NCBI RefSeq assembly: GCF_003598715.1
Contig: NZ_QZFU01000036.1
Location: 1 to 64,000 of the forward strand
Length of the DNA stretch: 64,000 nt
Reading direction: 5' to 3'
DNA from: Nocardia panacis
GTDB taxonomy: Bacteria; Actinomycetota; Actinomycetes; Mycobacteriales; Mycobacteriaceae
Part shown: positions 16,738 through 25,516 of the stretch, in pieces
How positions within the stretch are numbered: position 1 is the stretch's first letter
How the letters are laid out: every line of letters begins with the position of its first letter
Notes under the pieces: model-generated
Told to the model about the DNA's origin: nothing
The model's input: the letters and a program-made list of their open reading frames with translations, nothing else
Database searches by the model: none
Position numbers and translations under genes: made by a program

Positions 16738-17043
16738 ATGAATCACCTGGAACTACGACCGGAAATTCAAATGTATCCGACCTGGGTAGAGCGGGACGGA
16801 GTATTGGAGAATGCGTCGCCGGACTCTTTGGGGATTTCGGATACCCTGTCCGACGCATTGAATGCATGGGCGGATCGATGGGATTCAACCTATGACCTCG
16901 TCAACGACCCCGGCAATCCGAAGTTCGAATCACCGACAGCCGAACAAGCCTTCTGGTCCGATGGTCGACAACTCGCCGATCGTCTGCGTTCGGAACTCGG
17001 CAACGACTGGACAGTGAACTTCGACTCCAACGGCTCGGAATGA
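16738..17043 (+). CDS. Probable immunity protein
   Basis: 101 acidic residues (MNHLELRPEIQMYPTWVE..., FDSNGSE at the end), starting seven bases after the toxin stop. Position immediately after a toxin tip, acidity and small size are typical of immunity genes in polymorphic toxin loci. The fold is not recognised. Confidence 0.65.
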   Translation: MNHLELRPEIQMYPTWVERDGVLENASPDSLGISDTLSDALNAWADRWDSTYDLVNDPGNPKFESPTAEQAFWSDGRQLADRLRSELGNDWTVNFDSNGSE

Positions 17044-17104
17044 CCCGACGGCACACGCCCAGCCGGGCAGGCACAGCAGCCAGGGACCGCAAGGGGTACG
17101 CGTA

Positions 17105-17542
17105 GTGGACTTGCAGGAATGGGAAAATCGTCTGCGGCAGGATCTCGCCGCGCTCCAGTCCAGCGGCTACCAGTTGGCGACCAAAGTCGCCACCGTACGA
17201 GGCCGCGCCGAGGCCAACGGTGTCCGGGTCGAGGTCGACGCCGACGGAAATATCACCGACCTGCAAATCGCTTCCGGCGCTATGCAATGGACCAGCAGCC
17301 GACTCACCGCCACCCTCCTCGACTGCCATCGCAACGCCCGCGCGGACGCCAGAGCACAGATCGAAAACCTCGCCGCGAAATCCGATCCCCATATCCGCGA
17401 CCAACTCCAGCGAGCACGCAAAATCCCCGACCCTCAAAGGCATCTCGACAGCCAACAAATGACCGAAGACGAGATCCAAGCTGCTGACGACGCCTACTTC
17501 CACAACCGCAACCGCTACGGCGGATGGAACGACCGACGATAG
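17105..17542 (+). CDS. YbaB/EbfC-like DNA-binding family protein
   Basis: 145 residues. The segment TKVATVRGRAEANGVRVEVDADGNI resembles the YbaB/EbfC core (a glide of helix then two strands) seen next to type VII substrates in Nocardia and Mycobacterium. A Gln/Arg-rich charged tail follows. GTG 17105 is the start. It closes the WXG module. Confidence 0.62.
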   Translation: MDLQEWENRLRQDLAALQSSGYQLATKVATVRGRAEANGVRVEVDADGNITDLQIASGAMQWTSSRLTATLLDCHRNARADARAQIENLAAKSDPHIRDQLQRARKIPDPQRHLDSQQMTEDEIQAADDAYFHNRNRYGGWNDRR

Positions 17543-17748
17543 GCCGCACGTCTCGTCCGCAGCCCGAACCGGCGGGGATCGAGCGTCGACTCGACCGAAA
17601 CCCGCGTGCCGGGACCCGGTTCGGAACCCCAAGTGCGACTTGAATACCAGGAACGTTCCGAACCAGCCACCAGCCGACTCGCCCCACCACGACCACATCG
17701 AACACCGCCGGATCATCGCGGGAAGGAGAAAAGCGCAGCTCAACCAGG

Positions 17749-18578
17749 GTAGCGCTGGACGTTCGCGTCCAGCGAGGATCGCAACTTGACCCGCTGGGTG
17801 TTCTTGAAGGCCACCGGGTCGTAGCGCTGGACGTTCGCGTCCAGCGAGGATCGCAACAACGAGGAGACCGGCGAATTCTACGACACCTATAGGTAGCGCT
17901 GGACGTTCGCGTCCAGCGAGGATCGCAACATGGAGCGCATGGGCTTCACCGCCACCCCGGATGGGTAGCGCTGGACGTTCACGTCCAGCGAGGATCGCAA
18001 CATGATCTGTTGGACGCTCGATAAGCGTCGGCCGGAGTAGCGCTGGACGTTCGCGTCCAGCGAGGATCGCAACCGTCTCGGATCCTGGCGATGTACTCGC
18101 GGCTGAAGTAGCGCTGGACGTTCGCGTCCAGCAAGGATCGCAACGCGCCCTGAATGAAGGCGTCCCACTCGCTGGCGCTGGTAGCGCTGGACATCCGCGT
18201 CCAGCGAGGATCACAACGTCGTCGACCGTGGCCCGTGATCGGGCCGTCGACTGCGTAGCGCTGGACGTCCGCGTCCGGCGAGGATCGCAACACCAGCCGG
18301 TGAACGTACGCGGTTGCCGCAGTGGTAGCGCTGGACGTCCGCCGTCCAGTGAGGATCGCAACCACCGAGACGACGACGTGACCGGCGTATCCGGCAGTAG
18401 CGCTGGACGTCCGCTTCCAGCGAGGATCGCAACCTGTGGTGTCAATCCGGTGGCGGCGGCAGCGGTGGTAGCGCTGGACGTCCGCGTCCAGCGAGGATCG
18501 CAACGAGACCGGCCAGCGCAAACCACGTGTCAGCCAGGTCGTAGCGCTGGACGTACACGTCCAGCGAGGATCCGCAAC
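17749..18578 (+). CRISPR. Orphan CRISPR array, 12 repeats, 11 spacers
   Basis: Repeats are 37 bp (38 bp for the ninth and twelfth) and start at 17749, 17821, 17893, 17965, 18037, 18108, 18181, 18255, 18325, 18397, 18468 and 18541. Spacers are 33-37 bp. Each repeat begins GTAGCGCTGGACG and ends GGATCGCAAC. It contains an 8-bp stem (GCTGGACG/CGTCCAGC) around a TTCG loop. The first three repeats are identical and the last six have diverged (loop TCCG, TTCC, TACA and other changes). This puts the leader on the left and the old end on the right, which agrees with the AAC 3' end of the repeat. The 205 bp to the left is non-coding and could be the leader. No cas gene is in the window, so the type is not assigned. 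Confidence 0.95.
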
Positions 18579-18723
18579 GCGCGTCGCCGGACGAGGCCGG
18601 CCGCGGCAAGCTCCGCCCCCGCCGGACCGGGCCTCAGCTTCGGTCGAGCAGTCGCGTCCGCCATTTGCGTCCACTCCCCCATGGATCGATCATTTCCGCA
18701 GGTCGATCCGTGTGTTTAACGGA

Positions 18724-18743
18724 TGTGTCCCCCTCCGGACACA
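18724..18743. repeat. Inverted repeat between CRISPR array and integrase
   Basis: TGTGTCC and GGACACA flank a 6-nt loop in the 280-bp gap 18579-18857 that separates the last repeat from the integrase start. It could be a terminator or an integrase/excisionase regulatory site. No tRNA or other attachment site is visible in the gap. Confidence 0.4.
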
Positions 18744-18857
18744 GAATAACAGCAGGTCAGGGGCTTGATCGCAAGGTTTCGCCTCCTCTGCGTCCACACA
18801 GCGGTCCACACACAGGGAATCTGAGGGGATTCGGCCTGACGCAAGGACCCATGCCCC

Positions 18858-20294
18858 ATGGCAACAACTCCCCGTGTACGAGTCCGCAAAGACGGCACAA
18901 CCTACTCACAGGTGCGCTACCGCATCGAACGTGACGGCACACTCGTCCAAACCTCCCAGTCGTTCGACGACCACGCCGCCGCGATTCGGTTCGCCAAACT
19001 CGTCGATCGCGTCGGCCCGGTCGAGGCCGAGCGCGTACTCGCCGCGCAACTCGCCGCGGTGCCCGAGGCGGTCATGTTGACGCCGTGGCTGCACCGCCAC
19101 GTGAAGCTGCTCGGCGAATCCGTCGAGGCGGAAACGAAGCGAAAATACGAGCGCATCATCGACCACTCGATCACACCGTTCTTCAACGGAAATCATCTTC
19201 CGGTGGACGCGGTCACTCCCGATATGGATGTCGCGTGGGTGGAATGGCTCGCGCACGAACTCGGCAACTCACCGAAAACCATCGCCAACAAACACGGCCT
19301 ACTCTGCGCGGCGATGGCCGCGGCGGCCCGGCGTCGACCGACACCCCTGATCCCGTGGAACCCCTGCGCGGATACGAAGCTGCCCAAGCGAATCGCACGC
19401 GAGGTCGACCACCTCAACGAACTCGAGTTCGAGCTGATCGACGCGCTACTGACGCCGCATTGGCGGCCGTGGTGGGAATTCGGCGTGATGTCGATGTGCC
19501 GCCCCGGCGAGCAGGGCGCGCTCACCGTCGGCGATATCAGCCCGCTCACCGGCGCGGCGTCGATCACGAAGGCATGGAAATGGGCCAACGGCAAGCTCAA
19601 ACTCGGCGACCCGAAATCCGCTCGCGGCATCCGCACGACCTTCGTGCCGCTGGAAACCGTTGCGCGCCTGGATCTCGACCGCGACACCAGCGCACCGCTG
19701 TTCGTCGGGCACACCGGCCGACCGGTGACAAGTATCAGGTTCTGGGACGAGGGTTGGGCACCGATGATGGACCGCCTCCGCGCACTCGCAACCGACGATG
19801 CCGATCCGTTCGCCGGCCGAAAAGGATGGGAGGGCTTGCCCTTCGACGTTCTGCGACAACGGTTCGGACACCTCGCCAAACGCATGGCCGCCAAGAAACT
19901 CACCCCCTACACCAGCCGCCACACCGGCATCAGCTGGCGCCTACAGGACGGTGAACCGATCTGGGTCGTCAGCCGCGACGCCGGACACTCATCGATCGCC
20001 ATCACCGACGCACGATACGGACACATCTCCGCCGCGGCCAGCGCGGCCAGCGCCGAGGCCATCGCGGGCAGGTTGCCGCGGTTGCGTGCACACATCCTCG
20101 ACCTGGAACAGGCACGGCGACGACGGCTCGTACGGCTCGGGCAACTCGGCGAGATCGAGCGCGTCGCCGGTGGATTCGAGGCGGTCTGGATGGACGAGCG
20201 CGGCCTCGTACGATCGGCCATGTTCGTAAGGTATGACGAGGCGGTCGACCACGTCGCCGAGAACGAGGCCGGCGACCTGCTCGCCACCGCATGA
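18858..20294 (+). CDS. Tyrosine-type site-specific integrase
   Basis: 478 residues with the phage-integrase layout. An N-terminal AP2-like DNA-binding arm (VRVRKDGTTYSQVRYR) and a SAM-like core-binding region (about 75-170, AETKRKYERIIDHSITPFF) come first. The catalytic domain begins at MSMCRPGEQGAL, which holds the first Arg. A Ser-Arg-His-Thr motif (TPYTSRHTGISW) carries the second Arg, though the residue three before it is Thr rather than the usual His. AGHSSIAITDARYGH contains His and the Tyr nucleophile. It would integrate a prophage or conjugative element. No attachment site or tRNA is evident, and its neighbours are remnants, so the element has probably decayed. Confidence 0.85.
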   Translation: MATTPRVRVRKDGTTYSQVRYRIERDGTLVQTSQSFDDHAAAIRFAKLVDRVGPVEAERVLAAQLAAVPEAVMLTPWLHRHVKLLGESVEAETKRKYERIIDHSITPFFNGNHLPVDAVTPDMDVAWVEWLAHELGNSPKTIANKHGLLCAAMAAAARRRPTPLIPWNPCADTKLPKRIAREVDHLNELEFELIDALLTPHWRPWWEFGVMSMCRPGEQGALTVGDISPLTGAASITKAWKWANGKLKLGDPKSARGIRTTFVPLETVARLDLDRDTSAPLFVGHTGRPVTSIRFWDEGWAPMMDRLRALATDDADPFAGRKGWEGLPFDVLRQRFGHLAKRMAAKKLTPYTSRHTGISWRLQDGEPIWVVSRDAGHSSIAITDARYGHISAAASAASAEAIAGRLPRLRAHILDLEQARRRRLVRLGQLGEIERVAGGFEAVWMDERGLVRSAMFVRYDEAVDHVAENEAGDLLATA

Positions 20295-20454
20295 CCGGCC
20301 GCTTTCATTTCATTACAGGTGCGACGAAATGAAAATCCAGCCCGGCCACTGCCGGCTTCCGATCAGCCCGGAGTCGGTGTGCGGCACAGCGATTCTGACC
20401 GGTCCCCGATGACGGGACCACCCGGTCTTTGAGTCCGAGTTGTTTCGTCCGGAT

Positions 20455-20575
20455 TCAGTTGATGCCGCAGGCCGCAGGATGGTGGGTGTGGTCGCAGCGG
20501 GCTGCGTACTCGGACGGAGTGAGATACCCCAGCGCCGAATGCCGATGCCGATGCCGATGCCGATGGTTAGCCGGA
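20455..20575 (-). pseudogene. IS3-type transposase, extreme C-terminal remnant
   Basis: The minus strand encodes HSALGYLTPSEYAARCDH, then PAACGIN and a stop at 20455-20457. HSALGYLTPxEYA is the standard C-terminus of IS3-type OrfB. The codons just before it lie in a run of four GCCGAT hexamers (20541-20564), read as Arg-His repeats. Confidence 0.6.
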
Positions 20576-20629
20576 TAATTTCGATTGGCAGATGCGCCGC
20601 ATACACCACGGGCAGTAACCTAACCAACC

Positions 20630-20824
20630 GTGTACAAGTATGTCCTAGCCGCTGTTATCGCGTTGACGGTTCTTTCAGGCGGGTTTTATCTACTGGTAGA
20701 TCGGATGACCAGCCGAGCAAATGAACCGTCTACAGTGTGCGACACTATAGAGCCTATTTCCCCTGCTCCTACTACCGGCACATCAGGGTATTTCACTGCC
20801 GGCAACACGGGTGGTGGATACTGA
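20630..20824 (+). CDS. Small single-pass membrane or secreted peptide
   Basis: 64 residues from GTG 20630. Residues 4-22 (YVLAAVIALTVLSGGFYLL) form one hydrophobic helix, followed by a short tail ending in TAGNTGGGY. Lower GC than the neighbourhood. No ribosome binding site is obvious. Function unknown. Confidence 0.35.
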   Translation: MYKYVLAAVIALTVLSGGFYLLVDRMTSRANEPSTVCDTIEPISPAPTTGTSGYFTAGNTGGGY

Positions 20825-20844
20825 AATAATAAAGAGAACCTCCT

Positions 20845-21000
20845 ATCACCCGCAACGAAATCCGGCATCTATTCGCGGACTTGCTGCTGCAACCGATCCA
20901 CACCATCAGTTACCGACTGCACTGGTCGATCTGGCGCTGACGGCACCAACACCGCGCCCACACCAGCCGTTACCAGCGACGATCCCGCCGCCTCACCTGA
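20845..21000 (+). pseudogene. Transposase C-terminal remnant (IS4/IS701-like)
   Basis: The frame ITRNEIRHLFADLLLQP, SYRLHWSIWR, stop, RHQHRAHTSRYQRR, stop matches the C-terminus of actinobacterial DDE transposases with a W-R-R-R-H-Q-x-R-A pattern. An in-frame TGA at 20938 shows decay. The remainder of 20825-21138 holds nothing else recognisable. Confidence 0.5.
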
Positions 21001-21138
21001 TCATGAAGTCCGGCTGGAGTATTAGGCGAGTGCAACACGCAAAAGTGGGTATTGACCGAGACCGAGTACGGATGACCGGGGCCACCGGGGCACGTACAGG
21101 GCCAACTGATCCGGCGACATTGCGGTAGCAGCTGAGCA

Positions 21139-21410
21139 GGAACATCCCCGCGCGTGCCAGAGCCGACCGAATCCGCCACCGGCGCACCGGTTTCGGTGGA
21201 GGACCATCCCCGCGCGTGCGGGGCCGACCGTTGACACGCCGCCACGCGGCCGGATTGTCTGGACCATCCCCGCGCGTGCGGAGCCGGCATGCGCTGGAAT
21301 AGCATTGCGCGCCCATCGCGGGGACCATCCCCGCGCGTACGGAGCCGACCCAATCGCGGTCGTGGTCCGACGATGTGGGTGCGGACCATCCCCGCGTGTA
21401 CGGAGCCGAC
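21139..21410 (-). CRISPR. Short orphan type I-E-like CRISPR relic, 5 repeats
   Basis: 28-29 bp repeats at 21139, 21201, 21261, 21322 and 21383, with spacers of 32-33 bp. Read on the minus strand each begins GTCGGC, holds a CCGCACGCGCGG-like hairpin and ends GGGGATGGTCC, the pattern of actinobacterial I-E repeats. The copy at 21139 is clearly degenerate and marks the old end. The leader would lie to the right (21411-21500), which is AT-richer. No cas genes are in the window. Confidence 0.85.
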
Positions 21411-21627
21411 ACTTGTCGACCTGCAGCGTTACAGTGCAGTTTGTCGATTTTCATTCGGTTGACGCCGACGGTGCGCATCTGTCGTTGTAGAGGAAGGTGA
21501 ACGGCAACTCGCTCTGCTTGTGGACTGCGGGAACGGTGTTTACACCGGTCACGATGTGTTCCGGTCGTGTGTGACCGGCGAGCCGCCCGCTGGCCACTCG
21601 CCCCTCGGAAAGGATGGGAGTTCGTCC

Positions 21628-21750
21628 ATGCGTCGTGCCCTGCCCCGTGTGCCCCTGCTGGTGTTATTCGCTGTGACAACCGCGACCACGGTCACCGCCG
21701 ATGCGGAACCGGCCCCGCCACTCTGGGACGGTACGCGCACCATGCCCACT
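21628..21750 (+). pseudogene. 5' fragment of a secreted protein gene
   Basis: ATG 21628 follows GGAAAGGATGGGAG and encodes a clear Sec signal peptide, RRALPRVPLLVLFAVTTATT, then ADAEPAPPLWDG. Homology-like coding then stops: beyond about 21750 the other strand reads an integrase. The protein has lost everything after its leader. Confidence 0.5.
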
Positions 21751-21751
21751 T

Positions 21752-22066
21752 GTTGCCGCCGATGCGGCGCGGATTGTCCGGCGACCGGCGCCGCCACGAC
21801 TCGCAGTCGTCGACGTCCTCGTAATCGGCATGTTGCCAACACTTTTCACGCTCACGCAGGAATGTGAAGAACAGTCGGTAGTCCTTGACGTAGGCGCGTT
21901 TGGACTCCTCGGCCAGGAACCCGACCTTCGACCGGCGCAGGAAATACGCCGGCCAGGCATCGACACGCCCACCCGGGTCGATCAGGATCGGCGTCCCCGG
22001 CTCGATACTCAGCGCACGGTCACGGCTGTCGATCGCGGCCCAGTCGTCCAGCTGTGGGAGAAACAT
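21752..22066 (-). pseudogene. N-terminal fragment of a tyrosine integrase
   Basis: From ATG 22066 the frame reads MFLPQLDDWAAIDSRDRAL, a PILIDPGGRVD segment and FLAEESKRAYVKDYRLFFTF. This is the SAM-like core-binding domain of actinobacterial integrases, ending at NPRRIGGNKWA. The catalytic half is absent, cut at the same point as the secreted-protein stub on the opposite strand. Confidence 0.55.
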
Positions 22067-22233
22067 CCCGCGACGTCCAATACAGCAGCCATTCCCCCTG
22101 GCAGATCACCGACACCAGATTCCATGCAGCGCATCACAACACGTCGGCACGCAACACATCTGAACCTTCCAGGGAACAGTGCCGTTGATTCCGAGATACT
22201 TTGCGACTTCACGGTCTCGCTTGAACCGGCCGT

Positions 22234-22376
22234 CAGGAGGAATGAAAACACCGATATTCGTGCACAGCAGTGCCTTCGAAATAAGCGATCCGCTCGTCAG
22301 TCGCCCCGCTCCTGTTCGCATCGGTATGAACAGGTATCTCCGCGTCCCGCACCAGCCGCGCCAACGCGTCAACCTA
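22234..22376 (-). pseudogene. Possible coding fragment of unknown family
   Basis: In the 380-bp stretch 22067-22450 without a sound gene, one minus-strand frame reads ALARLVRDAEIPVHTDANRS, then DERIAYFEGTAVHEY and a stop at 22234. It has protein-like composition but no start, so it may be the tail of a lost gene. Confidence 0.25.
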
Positions 22377-22450
22377 TTCCTAGGTGACACCGGCCGGCCG
22401 GCCGCATATCCGCACTTCCGGCGAATGGCCGTGTGTCGTTGCGATTCCGC

Positions 22451-23335
22451 TCAGCTGTCTATCGCGTGGCAGGCGGAGAGCAACGCGCGCAACTCCGCGC
22501 GCGGCGGGTTCGGCCGTACCGCAAGGAAACTCGGCATCACCGGTTCGGGGTTGCGCAGTGGGCGGAACACCACTCCGGGGAACGTCAAGCGGACGGCCAT
22601 GGTGGCGTAGTAGACGGTCCAGCTGGGTTGCCCGAAACCGACGGCGGCCAGGGTGTCCTGATCGGTGGTGAACTCCGGGCCGAGCACCGGTTCGAAGCCG
22701 GCCTGCCTGCAGCAACCGATGACCAGATCGTAGAGCGCGGGATTGTGGGAGCGAGCGACCAGGCGTAACGGCAGCTCAGCAAGCCGGGCCAGGTCGATCT
22801 CTCGGAGCACAGCCAGATCGTGCCGAGCCGGAATCGCCGCAACGAGCGCGTCCGACCACAGCGGCAGCAGTTCCAGGTCCGACTCGTCGCGAGGACCGCG
22901 CAGCACGGCCGCGTCCAGCTCGCCGGAACGCACCCGCTTGATTCGCTCGTCGGCGTCGGCATTGGCAAGTTCGAGATGGGCGTCCGGGGCAAGCCGCGCG
23001 AACTCGACGAGCAGCTTCTCCAGCCGGGTGCCGAGCCCGGTACTGGTCCCCAATCGGATGGTTCCGGTGCGCTCGATGCGCAGATCTTCGACGGCCTGTC
23101 GAGCCTGCGTCACGGCGTTCAGCACCTGTTCGGCGTGCGGTTGCAGCCGCCGCCCGGCTTCTGTGAGGCGCACGGTGCGGGTGGTGCGCTCGAACAACGT
23201 CACCCCCAGCTCCCGTTCCAGCCGGTTGACCTGCTGGCTCACCGCGGACTGCACGATGTGCAGGCGCTCGGCGGCGCGGCCGAAGTGCAATTCCCCGGCC
23301 ACCACCAAGAAGTACTGCAACTGACGTAACTCCAC
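22451..23335 (-). CDS. LysR family transcriptional regulator
   Basis: 294 residues. Winged HTH at 1-60 (LRQLQYFLVVAGELHFGRAA...LERELGVTLFERTTRTV), then a periplasmic-binding-type effector domain. It is divergent from the alpha/beta hydrolase at 23452. The 116-bp gap contains an ATTAATCA-N7-TGATCAAT dyad, a good LysR box. It probably senses a substrate or product of the hydrolases. Confidence 0.9.
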   Translation of the reverse strand: MELRQLQYFLVVAGELHFGRAAERLHIVQSAVSQQVNRLERELGVTLFERTTRTVRLTEAGRRLQPHAEQVLNAVTQARQAVEDLRIERTGTIRLGTSTGLGTRLEKLLVEFARLAPDAHLELANADADERIKRVRSGELDAAVLRGPRDESDLELLPLWSDALVAAIPARHDLAVLREIDLARLAELPLRLVARSHNPALYDLVIGCCRQAGFEPVLGPEFTTDQDTLAAVGFGQPSWTVYYATMAVRLTFPGVVFRPLRNPEPVMPSFLAVRPNPPRAELRALLSACHAIDS

Positions 23336-23344
23336 CGCCGCAAG

Positions 23345-23367
23345 ATTAATCAGTTCTGGTGATCAAT
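23345..23367. promoter_or_regulatory. LysR-type dyad in the divergent promoter
   Basis: ATTAATCA and TGATCAAT form an inverted repeat with one mismatch and a 7-bp centre, containing a T-N11-A arrangement. It lies ten bases upstream of the lysR start and 85 bp before the hydrolase start. Confidence 0.5.
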
Positions 23368-23451
23368 GCCAGCTGGTTCCGGCCATTTTTCCTCGCTTCC
23401 GATCACGGTTTCCTGGAGTTGACAGCCAAGCACCACGGAAGGAACGGCGAA

Positions 23452-24240
23452 ATGCCTTACCGCACCATCAACGACACCCAGCTCTACTATGAGGACGAGG
23501 GCACCGGGCAGCCGCTGTTGTTTCTGCACGGCTGGGGTACCAGCGGGCGGACCTGGGGCGCTCAGCAAGCCGAGCTGGTTCACGATTTCCGGGTGGTCAC
23601 CCTGGACTGGCGGGGCTGCGGTCGATCGGATCGGCCTGTGGCAGGAAATACGCTGGAAGGCGTGGTCGCGGACCTGGTGGCGTTCATTCGAGAGCTCGGG
23701 CTCCAGCGGCCGATCGTCGTCGGTGTGTCGATCGGCGCCACCTTCGCCACCGAGCTCGCGCTGGCCGATCCGGATCTGTTGGGTGGAGTAATCGCCGTGG
23801 ACGGTCCGGCATATTGGCCGGCGCAGGGCATGCCGCTCGCGGAGGTCATTCACGAAATGCGTTACAACCGTGTGTCTTTCGCCGCTCAGTGGGTGCCGAA
23901 CTGGTTCGCGCCGGGCACGAGTCCGACGCTGATCGAGTGGACCGTGCGCCAGATCCTCGATGCGGGCGTGTACATCGACGAGCAGTTCCATGTCTTTGCC
24001 GAGTATGACCCCCGCCCGCGACTGCCCGAGTTGCGCACCCCGATCCACTACGTGCACGGCGCATTGGACGCAGAGATCCCGATCGAGGTGGCGCGGGTGT
24101 GTGCTGCCCACACTCCGGGCGCCGAGGTCACTGTGATCGAGGGCGCGGGACACATGCCGCAGCAGGAGAAGCCCGCCGAGTTCAATGCCGCGTTGCGGAT
24201 CGCCGTGGCGGGCTTCACCACCGATGCGGCCGACGCCTGA
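23452..24240 (+). CDS. Alpha/beta hydrolase
   Basis: 262 residues. LLFLHGWGTSGRTW forms the oxyanion-hole region, GVSIGATFATELA holds the Ser nucleophile, HGALDAEIP the acid and GAGHMPQQEKP the catalytic His. Start ATG 23452 follows GGAAGGAACGGCGA. It is followed 28 bp later by a second, different hydrolase. The substrate is unknown; small esters, lactones or haloalkanes are typical for the fold. Confidence 0.88.
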   Translation: MPYRTINDTQLYYEDEGTGQPLLFLHGWGTSGRTWGAQQAELVHDFRVVTLDWRGCGRSDRPVAGNTLEGVVADLVAFIRELGLQRPIVVGVSIGATFATELALADPDLLGGVIAVDGPAYWPAQGMPLAEVIHEMRYNRVSFAAQWVPNWFAPGTSPTLIEWTVRQILDAGVYIDEQFHVFAEYDPRPRLPELRTPIHYVHGALDAEIPIEVARVCAAHTPGAEVTVIEGAGHMPQQEKPAEFNAALRIAVAGFTTDAADA

Positions 24241-24268
24241 AACTCTCGACAGATAGGGACTATTCGCC

Positions 24269-25087
24269 ATGCCCACAACCACCGTTCAACTCAGCGGCGG
24301 GCCGGCCACCGTGGCCTACGATCGCACCGGCACCGGCCCCGCGGTGATTCTGGTGCACGGCACGGCGGCCGGTCGCGACCAGTGGGCCGCACTGACCACC
24401 GAGCTCGCCGATCGCTACACCGTCGTCGCTCTGGACTATTCGGGTTCGGGCGGCACCGTCGACCACGGCGGGCCGCTCACCCTGGCCGATCTCGCAGCGG
24501 AGGTGCGAGCCGTCGCCGATCATGCCGGGCTCGACCGGTTCCACTTGGTCGGCCACTCACTGGGCGCGGTGATCGCCGCCCACTTGGCCGCCACCGCACC
24601 CGAACGCGTGCGTTCACTGCTGATGCATGCCGGCTGGGTACGCACCGACACCCGCATGGACGCGGAGTTTCGATACTGGATCGACCTGCTGCACAACGAC
24701 GCTCGACACGGCACCAACTCGTTCGCACAGTTGCTGCCCTTGATGGCCTTCGGCCCGCGCTACTGGACGCGAGTCAGCGCCGAGCAGAACACAGCCGTGG
24801 TCAAGCAACTCACGGACGCCGTCGCGCCCGGCGCCGACCGGCAGACCGAGGTGAACCGTACCGTGGACGTGACCGAACTGCTCGGCCGCATCACCGCACC
24901 GACCCTGGTCTTGGCCAGCGTCCACGACCGGCTCATCCCGGCCGAACAGCAACAGCAACTGCTGGCCGCCATTGCCGACGCCCGCTACGCGGAAATCGAC
25001 GCCGGACACGGCGCACCGGGTGAGGATCCGGATGGCTTCCACGCCAAAATCATCGGGTTCCTGGACCCACAAATCCCCCCAAGCTGA
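24269..25087 (+). CDS. Alpha/beta hydrolase
   Basis: 272 residues. VILVHGTAAGRDQW, the nucleophile elbow LVGHSLGAVIAAHLA, the acid region LVLASVHDRLIPAEQ and the His near IDAGHGAPGEDPDG form the expected triad. Sequence identity to the preceding hydrolase looks low, so this is not a recent duplication. The two genes form an operon under the divergent LysR regulator. The following 430 bp (25088-25516) has no gene I can support. Confidence 0.88.
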   Translation: MPTTTVQLSGGPATVAYDRTGTGPAVILVHGTAAGRDQWAALTTELADRYTVVALDYSGSGGTVDHGGPLTLADLAAEVRAVADHAGLDRFHLVGHSLGAVIAAHLAATAPERVRSLLMHAGWVRTDTRMDAEFRYWIDLLHNDARHGTNSFAQLLPLMAFGPRYWTRVSAEQNTAVVKQLTDAVAPGADRQTEVNRTVDVTELLGRITAPTLVLASVHDRLIPAEQQQQLLAAIADARYAEIDAGHGAPGEDPDGFHAKIIGFLDPQIPPS

Positions 25088-25516
25088 CATCAACACCGGA
25101 CCTGCCAGAGAAATGAATGCAGTTCGTGCCGAACGCGCGTCCGCAGGTGCCGATGGAAACCTCGCGGCGTTCGAAATGCGGTGGCAGGATCGACCAGGCC
25201 GGTTCGTGCAAGGGTCCACCAACGCCCGATCCCGATCCGATGGCGACCGGGTCCGACCCGGCGCTTCTTGCGCACCCCCGACGGGTCTTCTCAACCCTCG
25301 TCCCGCCAGAGCCGCCGGGTGCGTTTGCGATTGACGGTCAGGCCCTCGGCACAGCACGTGCGCTTTGCACCATCCCCACCGCGGATGGGTCCGCGATTTC
25401 GCCCGGAGCCGTTCCCCCCACTCCTTGCCGATCTCGTCTGTCAACGGCTGTCGGCGCCGACAGCCGCACCGATCGCGCTCCGTGCGGGGCTCGTCGGCAT
25501 CGGTCACAATCGAGCG

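Noticed and set aside
16901..18526. 541-codon minus-strand frame with repeated C-D-P-R-W-T-R-T-S-S-A-T units
   Set aside because: It is a translation of the CRISPR repeats and the antisense of the YbaB-like gene; no protein is implied.
20541..20564. GCCGAT hexamer run as a functional iteron
   Set aside because: Only four copies, inside the decayed end of an IS3-type gene, with no replication gene nearby.
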